A stretch of 64,000 nucleotides of DNA from Actinomyces israelii DSM 43320 (GCF_000711965.1 NZ_JONS01000019.1:1-64000); one strand, 5' to 3'; positions 16,492-25,447 are shown, counted from the first letter of the stretch. Translations and numbers: made by a program. Notes: generated from the sequence alone by a model not told the origin.

Positions 16492-18312
16492 ATGCACGCG
16501 TGGCGCTCCGGTCTGACCAGGCTGGGCCGCAGCCTCATCACCCTCCAGCCGGCCCCGGGCCGCGCCCGCCGGGCCCTGCGGTGGGTGGCCGCCATCGCCC
16601 TCGGCCTGATCGGGACCGTTCTCATTCTGGGACCCACCCGCGGCTCGCTGGGGCTGCTGGGTGCGATGGTGGCCAACTCCGGCCGCGAGGCCCCGCTGCG
16701 TCGTCGCGTGCGCACCCTGCTCGCCGTCGGGGCGACGACGCTGGCCTGCCAGAGCATCGGCATCCTCATCGCCCCGCACCCCGCCCTCATCCCCCCGGTC
16801 ATGACGGCGATGACGCTGGTGGTGGTGTGGACCTGGCACGCGCTCCTGACCGGACCGCCGGGCCCCATCAACACCGTGTTCGCCGGGGCCTTCGGCACCT
16901 ACATGGGCTCGGAGGGCTGGACGGTGCCGACCCTCGTCCCCATCACCGCCCTGGCCTGGGCGCTGGCCTCGGCGGCCTCCCTGCTGCTCCTCGCCCTGGA
17001 CCCGTACGCGCCCGAGCGCGAGAGCGTGGAGGAGGCGGAGCAGGCTGTCGCCGCCTACTGCCGCCTGCCCGCGCCCACCGACGACGACGGTGCCTCCCTG
17101 GTCTCCCAGCGCGCCATCGCGCGCTCGCGCGCCTGGATCGGTGTCGACGACGCCTGGCACATCCTGCGCACCGGGCGCACCCCCGGCACCGTGCCGCTGA
17201 CCGCCCGGGGGCGGGCGCTGGAGGAGCGCCTGCGCGCGGCCCACCTGCGGCTGGTGTCGGTCCTGCACGCCCAGTCCTTCCCCGGCGACCACCCAGACAT
17301 CACGGACAACTTCGACCTGGTGCCCATGGGCCGCCCCAAGGCCCGCTACCTGCTGCGCACCGCGGCAGAGCGCGGGTCCCGCCCCCGCCTGGTGGCAGGG
17401 AGGGCGGCGACGGCGGTGCTCCTGGCCTCCTCGGCGGCGTTCCTGTCGCCGGTGGGGCGGCCCTACTGGGCGATCCTGTCCTCGCTCATCGTCCTGCACA
17501 TGGGGGCCTCCCGTGCGGATCTCACGATCCGGGCCGCCCACCGGGTCATTGGCACGGCCCTGGGCACGGTCGTCTACCTGGGGATCGTCGCGCTCGACCC
17601 GTCGACCTGGGTGCGCCTGTGCCTGGTGATCGCCGCGGTCTACGCGCTGGAGAGCCTGGTGACGCGCAACTACGCGGTCGCCGTGGTCTTCGTGACCGTC
17701 TTCGCGCTCATGCTCACCCCTGCGGCATCCTCTGCGCAGATCGTGACCCTCATGGGCGACCGCGTGCTGGAGACCGTCATCGGGGCGAGCTCGGCGGTGC
17801 TCGTCACCTGGTCGATGGGGCGGCGGGCCCCGGTGCTGCTCGTGCGCAGGCAGTACCGGCTGACCCTGAGCTCGCTCGTGAAGGTCCTCGCGGACCTCGC
17901 CGACGGGCTGGAGGACACCACCATCCGCTCCGGGGAGGCGGCGGCGCCCGGCCGCGGCTGGTGGCGCCGGGCGAGGTGGCACCCGCTGACGTCCCTGGTG
18001 CGCGACCACCGGCGTCGTCTCGTCTTCGAGCTGGGGCGGGCCGGGGCCGTGCTGTCCTCCGCCCGCCCTGATGATCCCGCCGCCCTCGAGCCGTGGTACG
18101 CGGTCCAGCGGGAGGTCTCCTCCCTGGGGTACGACGTCGTGGCGGCCACCTGGCGGGATCCGGGCGCGAACCGGCGGGCGGCGGCCCGCGCGTACACCGA
18201 GCTGACCTTTCTCATCGCCGCCCTGCCGCCGATCTCCTCGCGGAACATCTCTCCCGACAGGCTGGCGGCGAGGGTCGCGGCGATCCGCGCGGTCTTCCTC
18301 GCGGGAGCGTAG
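16492..18312 (+). CDS. FUSC-family membrane protein (aromatic-acid-exporter-like)
   Basis: A 606-residue membrane protein. Two clusters of hydrophobic helices are present, residues about 27-165 (VAAIALGLIGTVLILG, LVPITALAWALASAASLLLLAL) and about 300-445 (AATAVLLASSAAFLSPVG to MLTPAASSAQIVTLMG), each followed by a cytoplasmic helical domain. The second cluster carries the FUSC-type signature RPYWAILSSLIVLHMGAS, then AAHRVIGTALGTVVYL. Proteins of this group (YccS, AaeB and PET112-like exporters) are thought to export aromatic acids. I start at ATG 16492 because the upstream open frame has no similarity and very skewed composition. The gene stands alone and converges on vapC2. Confidence 0.85.
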   Translation: MHAWRSGLTRLGRSLITLQPAPGRARRALRWVAAIALGLIGTVLILGPTRGSLGLLGAMVANSGREAPLRRRVRTLLAVGATTLACQSIGILIAPHPALIPPVMTAMTLVVVWTWHALLTGPPGPINTVFAGAFGTYMGSEGWTVPTLVPITALAWALASAASLLLLALDPYAPERESVEEAEQAVAAYCRLPAPTDDDGASLVSQRAIARSRAWIGVDDAWHILRTGRTPGTVPLTARGRALEERLRAAHLRLVSVLHAQSFPGDHPDITDNFDLVPMGRPKARYLLRTAAERGSRPRLVAGRAATAVLLASSAAFLSPVGRPYWAILSSLIVLHMGASRADLTIRAAHRVIGTALGTVVYLGIVALDPSTWVRLCLVIAAVYALESLVTRNYAVAVVFVTVFALMLTPAASSAQIVTLMGDRVLETVIGASSAVLVTWSMGRRAPVLLVRRQYRLTLSSLVKVLADLADGLEDTTIRSGEAAAPGRGWWRRARWHPLTSLVRDHRRRLVFELGRAGAVLSSARPDDPAALEPWYAVQREVSSLGYDVVAATWRDPGANRRAAARAYTELTFLIAALPPISSRNISPDRLAARVAAIRAVFLAGA

Positions 18313-18350
18313 CGGAGCCGGCCCCGGCTAAGACAGCCCGCGCGCCGCCC

Positions 18351-18752
18351 TCAGGCCGCGAGCGGATCGAAGACGGCCAGGCCGTGAGCGCGGGCAGCGT
18401 GCACCAGGCGGGCGTCGTGGGTGAAGACGGTGACCGGATCACCCGGGTCGTCGAGCAGCAGTGCGGTCGCCAGATGAATGGCGTCCAGGGACTTCAGCTC
18501 CTCAGTCATGGCGCACGCCCGCTCAATCACGTCGTCATTAATGGGCAGCAGTTCCACGCCGTTGAGAAACTCCTGGGCGATAGTCAGCGAGAGCTTCTCT
18601 CTGTGAAGAGCCCTGGTCATCTCTATCTGAAGCAGGACAGAGGACGTTACTCTTTCTCCGGACGCCAACCTGCCGAGAAAGGTCTGGGACGAGACAGCAC
18701 CCTCCTGTCCAAGAAGAACCAGCAGCGCTGCTGATGTGTCGACGTAGATCAC
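18351..18752 (-). CDS. vapC: VapC-type PIN-domain toxin, second copy
   Basis: A 133-residue PIN nuclease. Acidic residues are in place: D5 in MIYVDTSAALLVLL, the Glu of SSVLLQIEMTRAL, D in SLDAIHLATALLL and D in VFTHDARLVHAA. The order and spacing are those of active VapC toxins. It overlaps the antitoxin gene by four bases (18749-18752). It belongs to a different VapC subgroup from the one at 3256 (start MIYVDTSA rather than YLLDTHA), so the two systems were probably acquired separately. Confidence 0.93.
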   Translation of the reverse strand: MIYVDTSAALLVLLGQEGAVSSQTFLGRLASGERVTSSVLLQIEMTRALHREKLSLTIAQEFLNGVELLPINDDVIERACAMTEELKSLDAIHLATALLLDDPGDPVTVFTHDARLVHAARAHGLAVFDPLAA

Positions 18753-19060
18753 CGCTCTTCCAACCGCTCGCCGAGGAGGAAGTCTTCGAGGTCAGTCTCT
18801 TCGGGGAGGGTGCAGCGCTCCACCGGCAACCGGAAAGGATGCTTGGCGGGTCGGACCTGGCCCTGGCGGACCATGCGCTGGTACCAAGACTCCCCGCGCC
18901 GGATGGGGACGATCCGAGCGATGGGCCGACCGTTGTCGGTCACCGTCACCGGCACACCGGTGGACTCCACCTCCCGATAGACCTCCACGGCCCGCCGACC
19001 GACCTCACACAGACCCACGCTCCTGGAACCGGGAGCCATGGGCGCACCCATCACATCCAT
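18749..19060 (-). CDS. vapB: Phd/YefM-type antitoxin, second copy
   Basis: A 103-residue antitoxin. The Phd/YefM core is SVGLCEVGRRAVEVYREVES, then VPVTVTDNGRPIARIVPI. The C-terminal part (ESWYQRMVRQGQVRPAKHPF, then LPEETDLEDFLLGERLEER) ends in the acidic toxin-binding tail. The first about 12 residues are extra compared with relatives, and a start at the second Met is possible. It is the first gene of vapBC2. Copy C of the interspersed repeat lies about 50 bases upstream, the same arrangement as at the first vapBC. Confidence 0.9.
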   Translation of the reverse strand: MDVMGAPMAPGSRSVGLCEVGRRAVEVYREVESTGVPVTVTDNGRPIARIVPIRRGESWYQRMVRQGQVRPAKHPFRLPVERCTLPEETDLEDFLLGERLEER

Positions 19061-19108
19061 GACACAAGGCTACCGACCACAGCAACCCGCCCCAACAGCC
19101 CGCCCGCG

Positions 19109-19152
19109 AACCGATCTCGGTGCGGAACTGAACCGATCTCGACGAAAAAGGG
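19109..19152 (+). repeat. Interspersed repeat, copy C
   Basis: CCGATCTCGG at 19111-19120 and CCGATCTCG at 19133-19141, again 22 bases apart, with GCGGAAC between and CGAAAAAGGG after. It lies between the nrdG stop (19184) and the vapB2 start. Confidence 0.85.
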
Positions 19153-19183
19153 CGAGGGAGGGGGTGGGCCGCCCGCGCCGTCC

Positions 19184-20044
19184 TCAGGCCGCCCGGTAGG
19201 TGAACCGCTCCCAGCCGAGGGCTCCGATGCGCTCGGCCATGCGCTCGCAGGCGGCGTCCCAGCCCGCCGCAGTCACCGCGAAGTCGCCGGTCGTGCCCTT
19301 GCCGCGCGCCTGCTGCAGGGCGTAGACCCGCGCCCCGGCCTCGTGCACGCGGCGCGCGACCTCGACGGCGTCGTCGGCGGTCACGTCCCCGGGCACGACC
19401 GTGGTGCGCACCTCGAACGGAGTGTCCGCCTCCAGCAGGACCTGCAGGCTCTCCCACGCCTTCGCCGCGGCGCCGGGCCGCCCGACCACGGCCTGATAGT
19501 GCTCGGGCAGCGCCTTGACGTCCAGCCCCACCCAGGAGACGAGCCCAGAGGCGACCAGGTCGCGCAGGCGCCGCGGATAGGCACCCGCGGTGTGGAGCCC
19601 CACCCGGAAGCCCGCCTCGACGACCTCGCCGACGGCGTCGGCGAGCGCGTCCTGGCGCAGCGCCTCGCCACCGGTGAAGACGACGCCGTCGAGCAGCCCG
19701 CGGCGCCGCCCCAGCAGGGCGCGCACCTCCTGCCAGGCGACGGCCCCGGGCGTGCGCGTGGGGATGAGCGCCTGGTTGTGGCAGTAGAAGCAGTTCCAGG
19801 GACAGCCCTGGGCGAAGACCGTCGCGGTGAGGTGGTCGGGCCAGTCGACGGTGCTCATGGGGACCAGCCCGGCGATGACCAGGTCGTCGGCCGCGTGCGA
19901 CCGGGGGCGGGGGCGTCGGGCGAGTGCCTCTCGGCTACCATCCGCGCCGCTCACTCCTCGCGCCGCTCCCGCCAGCCCCGCCGCGCCTTCGAGGCACTCG
20001 CCCGACGCCCCCTCGGACTCTCGCGGCACCCGCGACACCAGCAT
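19184..20044 (-). CDS. nrdG: Anaerobic ribonucleotide reductase activating protein
   Basis: A 286-residue radical-SAM enzyme that makes the glycyl radical on NrdD using S-adenosylmethionine and a 4Fe-4S cluster. The cluster motif is C81-PWN-C85-FY-C88, followed by the SAM-binding FTGGEAL. Relatives start close to the motif VIAGLVPMSTVDWP (residue about 56). The about 50 residues before it (Ala/Arg/Gly-rich) are unusual, so the true start may be internal, although ATG 20042-20044 has an AGG at good distance. It lies 8 bases after nrdD and is surely co-transcribed. It allows DNA precursor synthesis without oxygen. Confidence 0.93.
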   Translation of the reverse strand: MLVSRVPRESEGASGECLEGAAGLAGAARGVSGADGSREALARRPRPRSHAADDLVIAGLVPMSTVDWPDHLTATVFAQGCPWNCFYCHNQALIPTRTPGAVAWQEVRALLGRRRGLLDGVVFTGGEALRQDALADAVGEVVEAGFRVGLHTAGAYPRRLRDLVASGLVSWVGLDVKALPEHYQAVVGRPGAAAKAWESLQVLLEADTPFEVRTTVVPGDVTADDAVEVARRVHEAGARVYALQQARGKGTTGDFAVTAAGWDAACERMAERIGALGWERFTYRAA

Positions 20045-20052
20045 GCCCAGCC

Positions 20053-22011
20053 TTACGCGGATACGGCGCTCAGCCGCGAGACGGCGGGGCCGTGCCCGCC
20101 GGCGGCGTCCTCGGTGAACATCTGCCGCTCCATGTACTCGCCCTTCTTGCCGATGTTGAAGGACTTCACGGGGCGGAAGTAGCCCATGACGCGCGTCCAC
20201 ACCTCGCACTCGACCGGCTCGGCACCCGGGTGCAGCTCGGCGCACTTCTCGCAGGTCAGGTGCTCCCCGGCCAGGTAGCCGTGGGTGGGGCAGATCGAGA
20301 AGGTCGGCGTGACGGTGATGTAGGGGGTGCGGAAGGCGGTCAGGCTGCGCCGCACGAGCTCCTTGCAGGCCTGCGCCGAGGAGATCCGCTCGTTCATGTA
20401 CAGGTGGAGGACCGTGCCGCCGGTGTACTTGGTCTGCAGCTCCTCCTGCATCTCCTGGGCCTCGAAGGGGTCGTCGGTGTAGGCAACAGGCACCTGCGAG
20501 GAGTTCGTGTAGTAGGGGTTGGACTCGGTGCCGGCCTGGAGGATGCCGGGGAAGCGCTTGCGGTCCTCCTTGGCGAAGCGGTAGGTGGTGCCCTCCGCCG
20601 GGGTGGCCTCAAGGTTGTAGAGGTGGCCGGTGGCCTCCTGGAACTCCACCATCTTGTCGCGCACGTGGTCGAGGAGGCGCACGCACATGTCGTGGCCGCG
20701 CGGGTCGGTCAGGTCGTAGCCGCCGCCGTCGTGCCGCGTGAAGTTGCGGACCATCTCGTTCATGCCGTTGACGCCGAGGGTCGAGAAGTGGTTGTCGAGC
20801 GTGCCGAGCCACCGCTTGGTGAAGGGGAACAGGCCGGCGTCGATGTGGTGCTGGATGACGGTGCGCTTGAGCTCGAGGGTGTCCCGGCCGATCTCCAGCA
20901 GGCGGTCCAGGGCCGCGACGAGGCCGGGCTCGTCCCCGGCGTGCAGGTAGCCCAGGCGGGCCATGTTGACGGTGACGACGCCGACGCTGCCGGTCTGCTC
21001 GGCCGAGCCGAACAGGCCGTTGCCGCGCTTGAGCAGCTCGCGCAGGTCGAGCTGGAGGCGGCAGCACATGGAGCGGATCATGCCGGGGTCGAGCTCGGAG
21101 TTGATGAAGTTCTGGAAGTAGGGCAGGCCGTACTTCGCCGTCATGGTGAACAGCCGCTCGCAGTTCTCCGTGTCCCAGTCGAAGTCCCTGGTGATGTTGT
21201 AGGTGGGGATGGGGAAGGTGAAGACGCGCCCCTCGGCGTCGCCAGTGGTCATGATCTCCATGAAGGCGCGGTTGATCATGCCCATCTCCTCGGCGAGGTC
21301 CCCGTAGGTGAAGTCGCACAGCTCGTCGCCGATGAGGGGGTGCTCGTCGGCCAGGTCCGCGGGGCAGGTCCAGTCGAAGGTGAGGTTGGTGAAGGGCGTC
21401 TGGGTGCCCCAGCGGGAGGGGACGTTGAGGTTGAAAATGAGCTCCTGCATGCACTGGAGGACCTGGTCGTAGGTCATGGAGTCCAGGCGGACGAAGGGCG
21501 CCATGTAGGTGTCGAAGGAGGAGAAGGCCTGGGCGCCGGCCCACTCGTTCTGGAGCGTGCCCAGGAAGTTGACGATCTGCCCGACGGCGGAGGAGAAGTG
21601 CCTGGCCGGCGCGGAGGCGATCTTGCCGGGCACCCCGTTGAAGCCCTGCTGGAGGAGGTTCTTGAGCGACCAGCCGGCGCAGTAGCCGGCGAACATGTCC
21701 AGGTCGTGGATGTGGAAGTCGCCGGCGCGGTGGGCGTCGCCCGCCTCCTGGGAGTAGATCTGGCTCAGCCAGTAGTTGGCGATGACCTTGCCGGAGGTGT
21801 TGAGGATCATCCCGCCCAGCGAGTAGCCCTGGTTGGCGTTGGCGTTGACCCGCCAGTCGGAGCGGTCGAGGTACTCGGTGATGGTGGAGACGGCGTCGAT
21901 CTGGGGCCGCGAGCCGTGGGCGACAGCGGAGTCGGCGGAGCCGCGCGCCACGAGCTCGGGGTGAGCGGCGGCGAGGTGAGCGGCGGTGGGGATCTGGCTG
22001 CTGTCTGACAC
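20053..22011 (-). CDS. nrdD: Anaerobic ribonucleoside-triphosphate reductase, class III
   Basis: A 652-residue glycyl-radical enzyme that reduces ribonucleoside triphosphates anaerobically. Recognisable parts are the ITEYLDRSDWRVNANANQGYS start of the catalytic domain, GDFHIHDLDMFAGYCAGWSL, NVPSRWGTQTPFTNLTFDW and SVGVVTVNMARLGYL. A zinc-binding site is formed by CPTHG and CEKC (C-x13-C-x2-C pattern), and the glycyl-radical site is RVMGYFRPV near the C-terminus. The N-terminal ATP-cone that many NrdD proteins carry for allosteric control is missing: the catalytic domain begins at about residue 38. An NrdR-box-like palindrome lies upstream. Confidence 0.96.
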   Translation of the reverse strand: MSDSSQIPTAAHLAAAHPELVARGSADSAVAHGSRPQIDAVSTITEYLDRSDWRVNANANQGYSLGGMILNTSGKVIANYWLSQIYSQEAGDAHRAGDFHIHDLDMFAGYCAGWSLKNLLQQGFNGVPGKIASAPARHFSSAVGQIVNFLGTLQNEWAGAQAFSSFDTYMAPFVRLDSMTYDQVLQCMQELIFNLNVPSRWGTQTPFTNLTFDWTCPADLADEHPLIGDELCDFTYGDLAEEMGMINRAFMEIMTTGDAEGRVFTFPIPTYNITRDFDWDTENCERLFTMTAKYGLPYFQNFINSELDPGMIRSMCCRLQLDLRELLKRGNGLFGSAEQTGSVGVVTVNMARLGYLHAGDEPGLVAALDRLLEIGRDTLELKRTVIQHHIDAGLFPFTKRWLGTLDNHFSTLGVNGMNEMVRNFTRHDGGGYDLTDPRGHDMCVRLLDHVRDKMVEFQEATGHLYNLEATPAEGTTYRFAKEDRKRFPGILQAGTESNPYYTNSSQVPVAYTDDPFEAQEMQEELQTKYTGGTVLHLYMNERISSAQACKELVRRSLTAFRTPYITVTPTFSICPTHGYLAGEHLTCEKCAELHPGAEPVECEVWTRVMGYFRPVKSFNIGKKGEYMERQMFTEDAAGGHGPAVSRLSAVSA

Positions 22012-22157
22012 GGAACTCTCCAGTGCGTCGGTGAACGAGTACGGCGGGCGCTGCCGCTCCAGCCCCCGGGAGGGGCGTCCGGCGCGGCACCACCAGGAGT
22101 GAGACTACAACCGAATCACACGTATGCAACACATCATGTAGATGCGAGACTGGTCTG

Positions 22158-22179
22158 TGACCACTACATATTGTGGTCA
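22158..22179. promoter_or_regulatory. NrdR-box-like palindrome upstream of nrdD
   Basis: TGACCAC (22158-22164) and GTGGTCA (22173-22179) pair perfectly around TACATATT. On the minus strand the centre reads ACCACAATATGTAGTGGT, close to the known NrdR box (ACACWATATATWGTGT). A weaker second box, ACACATCATGTAGATG (about 22129-22144), lies about 32 bases nearer to nrdD, the usual three-turn spacing. The site also lies in the leader region of the AraC gene. Confidence 0.6.
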
Positions 22180-22287
22180 TGTCGACACCCCTCGAACTGA
22201 CGTACGAACGCTTTCGGCGGGATTCCGGGGCTCTTCCCGATATGTGCGCGGGATCACGCGCCCATATGTCGTTCGGTCCGCTGCGCG

Positions 22288-22356
22288 TGTCGCGGGCGGG
22301 ATCGCGCGTGTCGCGGGGCGACCGGCGAGACCGACGGCGCACATGTCGCGGGCGGG
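22288..22356. repeat. Three short repeats (TGTCGCGGG) upstream of the AraC gene
   Basis: TGTCGCGGGCGGG occurs at 22288-22300 and 22344-22356, and TGTCGCGGGGCG at 22309-22320. They lie in the 414-base gap between divergent nrdD and the AraC gene. They may be regulator-binding half-sites; nothing else supports this. Confidence 0.4.
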
Positions 22357-22425
22357 GTCCCGGCCGGGGTCGCTGCCGGGCCGATCGACGACGGCGCCCG
22401 GCCGCCTCCGACAGGCCCGTCTACC

Positions 22426-23517
22426 ATGGATGACATGGGGACGCCAGGGCCGGCCGCGACACAGCTCCATCACGTCCACGACGCGGCCGCCCGGGGCCTG
22501 CGCGCCAGCCAGTACGTGTACGCGATCGGCTCCTACCACTACAACTGGCACACGGCCCTGGAGATCCTCGTGGTCATCACCGGCGCCCTGGAGCTGTGCG
22601 CCGCGGGGAGCGTCAACCAGCTCGAGCCGGGCGACGTCGTCGTCATCAACGCCAATGACGGCCATGCCACGCTGGCCACCCAGCCGCGCACCACAGTCAT
22701 GTGCCTGCACATCGAGGGCGACTATCTGGCCTCCTTCACCCCCGACGGCGCCGTCCCCCGCTTCGCCTGCCGCTCCGCCCCGGCCACGCGCGAGGACGTC
22801 GGCTTCACGCGGCTGCGCACCCTGTGCTGCCGGATGATGCTCGCCTCCCACCGCTGCGGCCCAGGCGCCGACGCCGCCTGGGAGGCGCGTCTGCTCGACG
22901 TCGTCGCCACGCTCTTCGACCACTTCCCGCCCGCCCCGGCGAACACCGGCGAGCCGCCGGCGGCGGTCGAGAACCACCGGGCGCTGCAACGGGCGGTGAC
23001 CTACATCGACTCCTCCTTCCGCGAGCGCATCACCCTGGACCGCCTGGCGCGGCGCGTGGGGTTCTCCCCCGGCTACCTCTCGCAGGTCTTCCACCAGCAG
23101 GTGGGGATGACCTTCAGCGAGTACCTGGCCCGGGTGCGGCTGCGGCGGGCGACCCGAGACCTGGGCGAGACCGACCACCTCATCGCGCGCGTCGCCGCCG
23201 ACGCCGGCTTCCCGGACGTCAAGGCCTTCAACACGGCCTTCCGCCGCGCCTTCGGACGCACGCCGTCCGCCTACCGCAGCCTGCTGACGACGGACACCGC
23301 CGCCGCGGACGAGGTCTTCCACCAGCGCTACGTCTCCCGCGGCGACGAGTCGGTCATGCGGGTGCTGCGCGTCTGGGCCTCGCGCGGCGCGACCGGCGGG
23401 GCGGAGGGGCCCTGCACGACGGCGGCCCTGCTGGCGCGCCCCTCGCCGGTCGAGGAGGCCCTGGAGCTCACGCGCTCGCTGACGGCCCGGCTGGAGCAGA
23501 TGGCCGACAGCGGGTAG
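22426..23517 (+). CDS. AraC family transcriptional regulator
   Basis: A 363-residue regulator. The N-terminal half is a cupin-like sensor domain (YHYNWHTALEILVVITGALEL, then LEPGDVVVINANDGHA). Residues about 190-285 form the AraC double HTH (VTYIDSSFRERITLDRLARRVG, then SPGYLSQVFHQQVGMTFSEYL, and finally FPDVKAFNTAFRRAFGRTPSAYR). A C-terminal extension of about 75 residues has no known domain. Two start codons are possible (22426 and 22435). The dehydratase and transporter genes follow on the same strand, so it probably activates them in response to a dicarboxylate or tartrate. That link is inferred from order. Confidence 0.9.
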   Translation: MDDMGTPGPAATQLHHVHDAAARGLRASQYVYAIGSYHYNWHTALEILVVITGALELCAAGSVNQLEPGDVVVINANDGHATLATQPRTTVMCLHIEGDYLASFTPDGAVPRFACRSAPATREDVGFTRLRTLCCRMMLASHRCGPGADAAWEARLLDVVATLFDHFPPAPANTGEPPAAVENHRALQRAVTYIDSSFRERITLDRLARRVGFSPGYLSQVFHQQVGMTFSEYLARVRLRRATRDLGETDHLIARVAADAGFPDVKAFNTAFRRAFGRTPSAYRSLLTTDTAAADEVFHQRYVSRGDESVMRVLRVWASRGATGGAEGPCTTAALLARPSPVEEALELTRSLTARLEQMADSG

Positions 23518-23796
23518 GTGCGCACCGTCCCGCCCTTCGGCGCGCCGGTGCCGCTGCGCCCGAGTGGCGAGGCGGTCCAGGCCTGGCGAATCTCCAGGCC
23601 GAGAAGGGGCGCGGCCCCGCCCCGCAGGCCCGCGCGAGGCGCGCAGGCCCGGAACGACGGCGATTGCGGGACGCAGGCCGCAGGGCATCCGGTCAGGTCC
23701 CCGCCCTCGCGACCGGCACCGCACCGCCCCGCCACGGGAGCACCGTCCCGCCCGCCCCTCTGAGGCATTGGACAGACCGGCGCCGGCCGTAAGCGG

Positions 23797-23810
23797 ACCC
23801 TTGAAAGGGT
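23797..23810. promoter_or_regulatory. Perfect 14-base palindrome before ttdA
   Basis: ACCCTTGAAAGGGT pairs ACCCTT with AAGGGT around GA, 34 bases before the ttdA start. It is flanked by two copies of GCGCCGGCCG (23781 and 23821 regions). It is a candidate operator. The rest of the 326-base gap (23518-23843) has no gene. Confidence 0.4.
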
Positions 23811-23843
23811 ACAGATCACCGCGCCGGCCGAAGGAGGACCGCC

Positions 23844-24809
23844 GTGACCGCCGCAGGCACAGCCGCCGACACAACCATTCCCGCCCTCTCCGCCACCGCC
23901 CTGCCGCCGGACTCGGACCCCGGCCGCCTCGCCGAGCTCGCCGACGTCGTCGCCCGCTTCACCGCCGTCGTCTCCCGCCGCCTGCCCGATGACGTCACCG
24001 CCCGGCTCAAGGCGCTGGCCGCGGAGGAGACCAACCCCATGGCGACCATGATCTACCGCACCATGCAGCGCAACCAGGAACTGGCCGAGAGGCTGAGGCG
24101 CCCCTCCTGCCAGGACACGGGCCTGGTGCAGATCTTCGCCACGGTGGGAAGCCACTTCCCCTGCGCCGACGGCCTCGCCGAGACCCTCAAGGCCTCCATC
24201 GCCGAGGCCACCCGCCTCGCTCCGCTGCGCCACAACACCGTGGAGACCTTCGACGAGCTCAACACCGGCACCAACGTCGGGACGAAGTCGCCGTGGATCT
24301 ACTGGGACCTCGCCGAGGGCCGCGACGACCTGACCCTCCACGTCTACCTCGCCGGCGGCGGCTGCTCGCTGCCCGGCCAGGGCAAGACCCTCATGCCGGG
24401 CGAGGGCTACGAGGCCGCCATGAGGTTCGTCCTGGATGTCATGACCTCCTACGGGATCAACGCCTGCCCGCCGCTGCTGGTCGGGGTGGGCATCGGCTCG
24501 TCCATCGACGCCGCGAGCTACATGTCCAAGCTCGCCCTCATGCGGCCGGTCGGCTCGCACGCCTCCAACCCGCGGGTCGCCCGGCTGGAGGACGACCTCC
24601 AGGAGGCCATCGACTCGATCGGCCTGGGCCCCCAGGGCCTGGGCGGGACACGTTCCACGATGGGCGTCAACATTGAGAGCTCCGCCCGCCACCCCTCGGT
24701 GCTCTCCGTGGCCGTCAACACCGGCTGCTGGTCGCACCGCCGCGGCACCATCCGCTTCGACCGCAACCTGAGCTATGAGCTCATCACGCACAGGGGAGTC
24801 GAGCTATGA
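23844..24809 (+). CDS. ttdA: L(+)-tartrate/fumarate dehydratase alpha subunit
   Basis: A 321-residue iron-sulfur hydro-lyase subunit (class I fumarase / tartrate dehydratase N-terminal domain). The three cluster ligands are visible: C89 in SCQDTGLVQ, C208 in NACPPLLVGVGIG and C295 in NTGCWSHRRG. Length fits TtdA rather than one-chain fumarase. Start is GTG 23844 with a perfect AAGGAGG (23831-23837) before it. The stop overlaps the beta subunit start by four bases. Reaction is tartrate to oxaloacetate plus water, or fumarate to malate; the sequence alone does not settle which, but the split subunits and the neighbouring carboxylate transporter favour tartrate. Confidence 0.9.
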   Translation: MTAAGTAADTTIPALSATALPPDSDPGRLAELADVVARFTAVVSRRLPDDVTARLKALAAEETNPMATMIYRTMQRNQELAERLRRPSCQDTGLVQIFATVGSHFPCADGLAETLKASIAEATRLAPLRHNTVETFDELNTGTNVGTKSPWIYWDLAEGRDDLTLHVYLAGGGCSLPGQGKTLMPGEGYEAAMRFVLDVMTSYGINACPPLLVGVGIGSSIDAASYMSKLALMRPVGSHASNPRVARLEDDLQEAIDSIGLGPQGLGGTRSTMGVNIESSARHPSVLSVAVNTGCWSHRRGTIRFDRNLSYELITHRGVEL

Positions 24810-25447
24810 GCACCACCGGGCGGGCCACGGCCCACCACATCACGCTGACCACCCCCATTCAGCGGGAGGACATCGAGGACATCCGCATCGGCGACGTCGT
24901 CTTCCTCGACGGCCATATCACCACCTGCCGCGACGTCGCCCACCGCCGTCTCATCGAGTACGGCCGCGAGCTGCCCGTGGACATACGCGACGGCGCCATC
25001 CTCCACGCCGGCCCCATTATCCGCGTGGTCGACGAGGACAGGGACGCGTTCGAGGTCGTCGCCGTCGGCCCCACCACCTCGATGCGCATGGAGATGTCCG
25101 AGGAGGAGTTCATCGCCCGCACGGGCGTGCGCCTCATCGTCGGCAAGGGCGGCATGGGCCCGGGCACCGAGGCCGGCTGCGCCGCCCACGGCGCCCTGCA
25201 CTGCGTCTTCCCGGCCGGCAACGCGGTCATCGCCGCCACCGCGGTCGAGGCGGTCGAGGACGCGCAGTGGCGCGACCTGGGCATGCCCGAGACCCTGTGG
25301 ACCTTCCGGGTCAAGCAGCTCGGGCCCCTCATCGTCTCCATCGACGCCCACGGCGGCAACCTGTTCGAGCGGCAGAAGGTCCTCTACAACGAGCGCAAGG
25401 AGGCTGCGCTGGCCTCCCTCAACGAGAAGGTCAGGTACATCAGATGA
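24806..25447 (+). CDS. ttdB: L(+)-tartrate/fumarate dehydratase beta subunit
   Basis: A 213-residue class I fumarase C-terminal-domain protein. Characteristic blocks are RIGDVVFLDGHITTCRDVAHRRL, ILHAGPIIRV, VAVGPTTSMRMEM and VGKGGMGPGT, which form the swivelling substrate-binding domain. ATG 24806 overlaps the alpha stop by ATGA, and its own stop overlaps the transporter start in the same way (25444-25447), so three proteins are made in coupled fashion. Together with the alpha subunit it forms a heterotetramer in known systems. Confidence 0.92.
   Translation: MSTTGRATAHHITLTTPIQREDIEDIRIGDVVFLDGHITTCRDVAHRRLIEYGRELPVDIRDGAILHAGPIIRVVDEDRDAFEVVAVGPTTSMRMEMSEEEFIARTGVRLIVGKGGMGPGTEAGCAAHGALHCVFPAGNAVIAATAVEAVEDAQWRDLGMPETLWTFRVKQLGPLIVSIDAHGGNLFERQKVLYNERKEAALASLNEKVRYIR

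Noticed and set aside
20609-22342. 577-codon frame on the - strand overlapping nrdD
   Set aside because: A shadow frame of nrdD with Arg/Pro/His-rich content. Considered as an upstream ATP-cone for NrdD, but it carries no ATP-cone motif.
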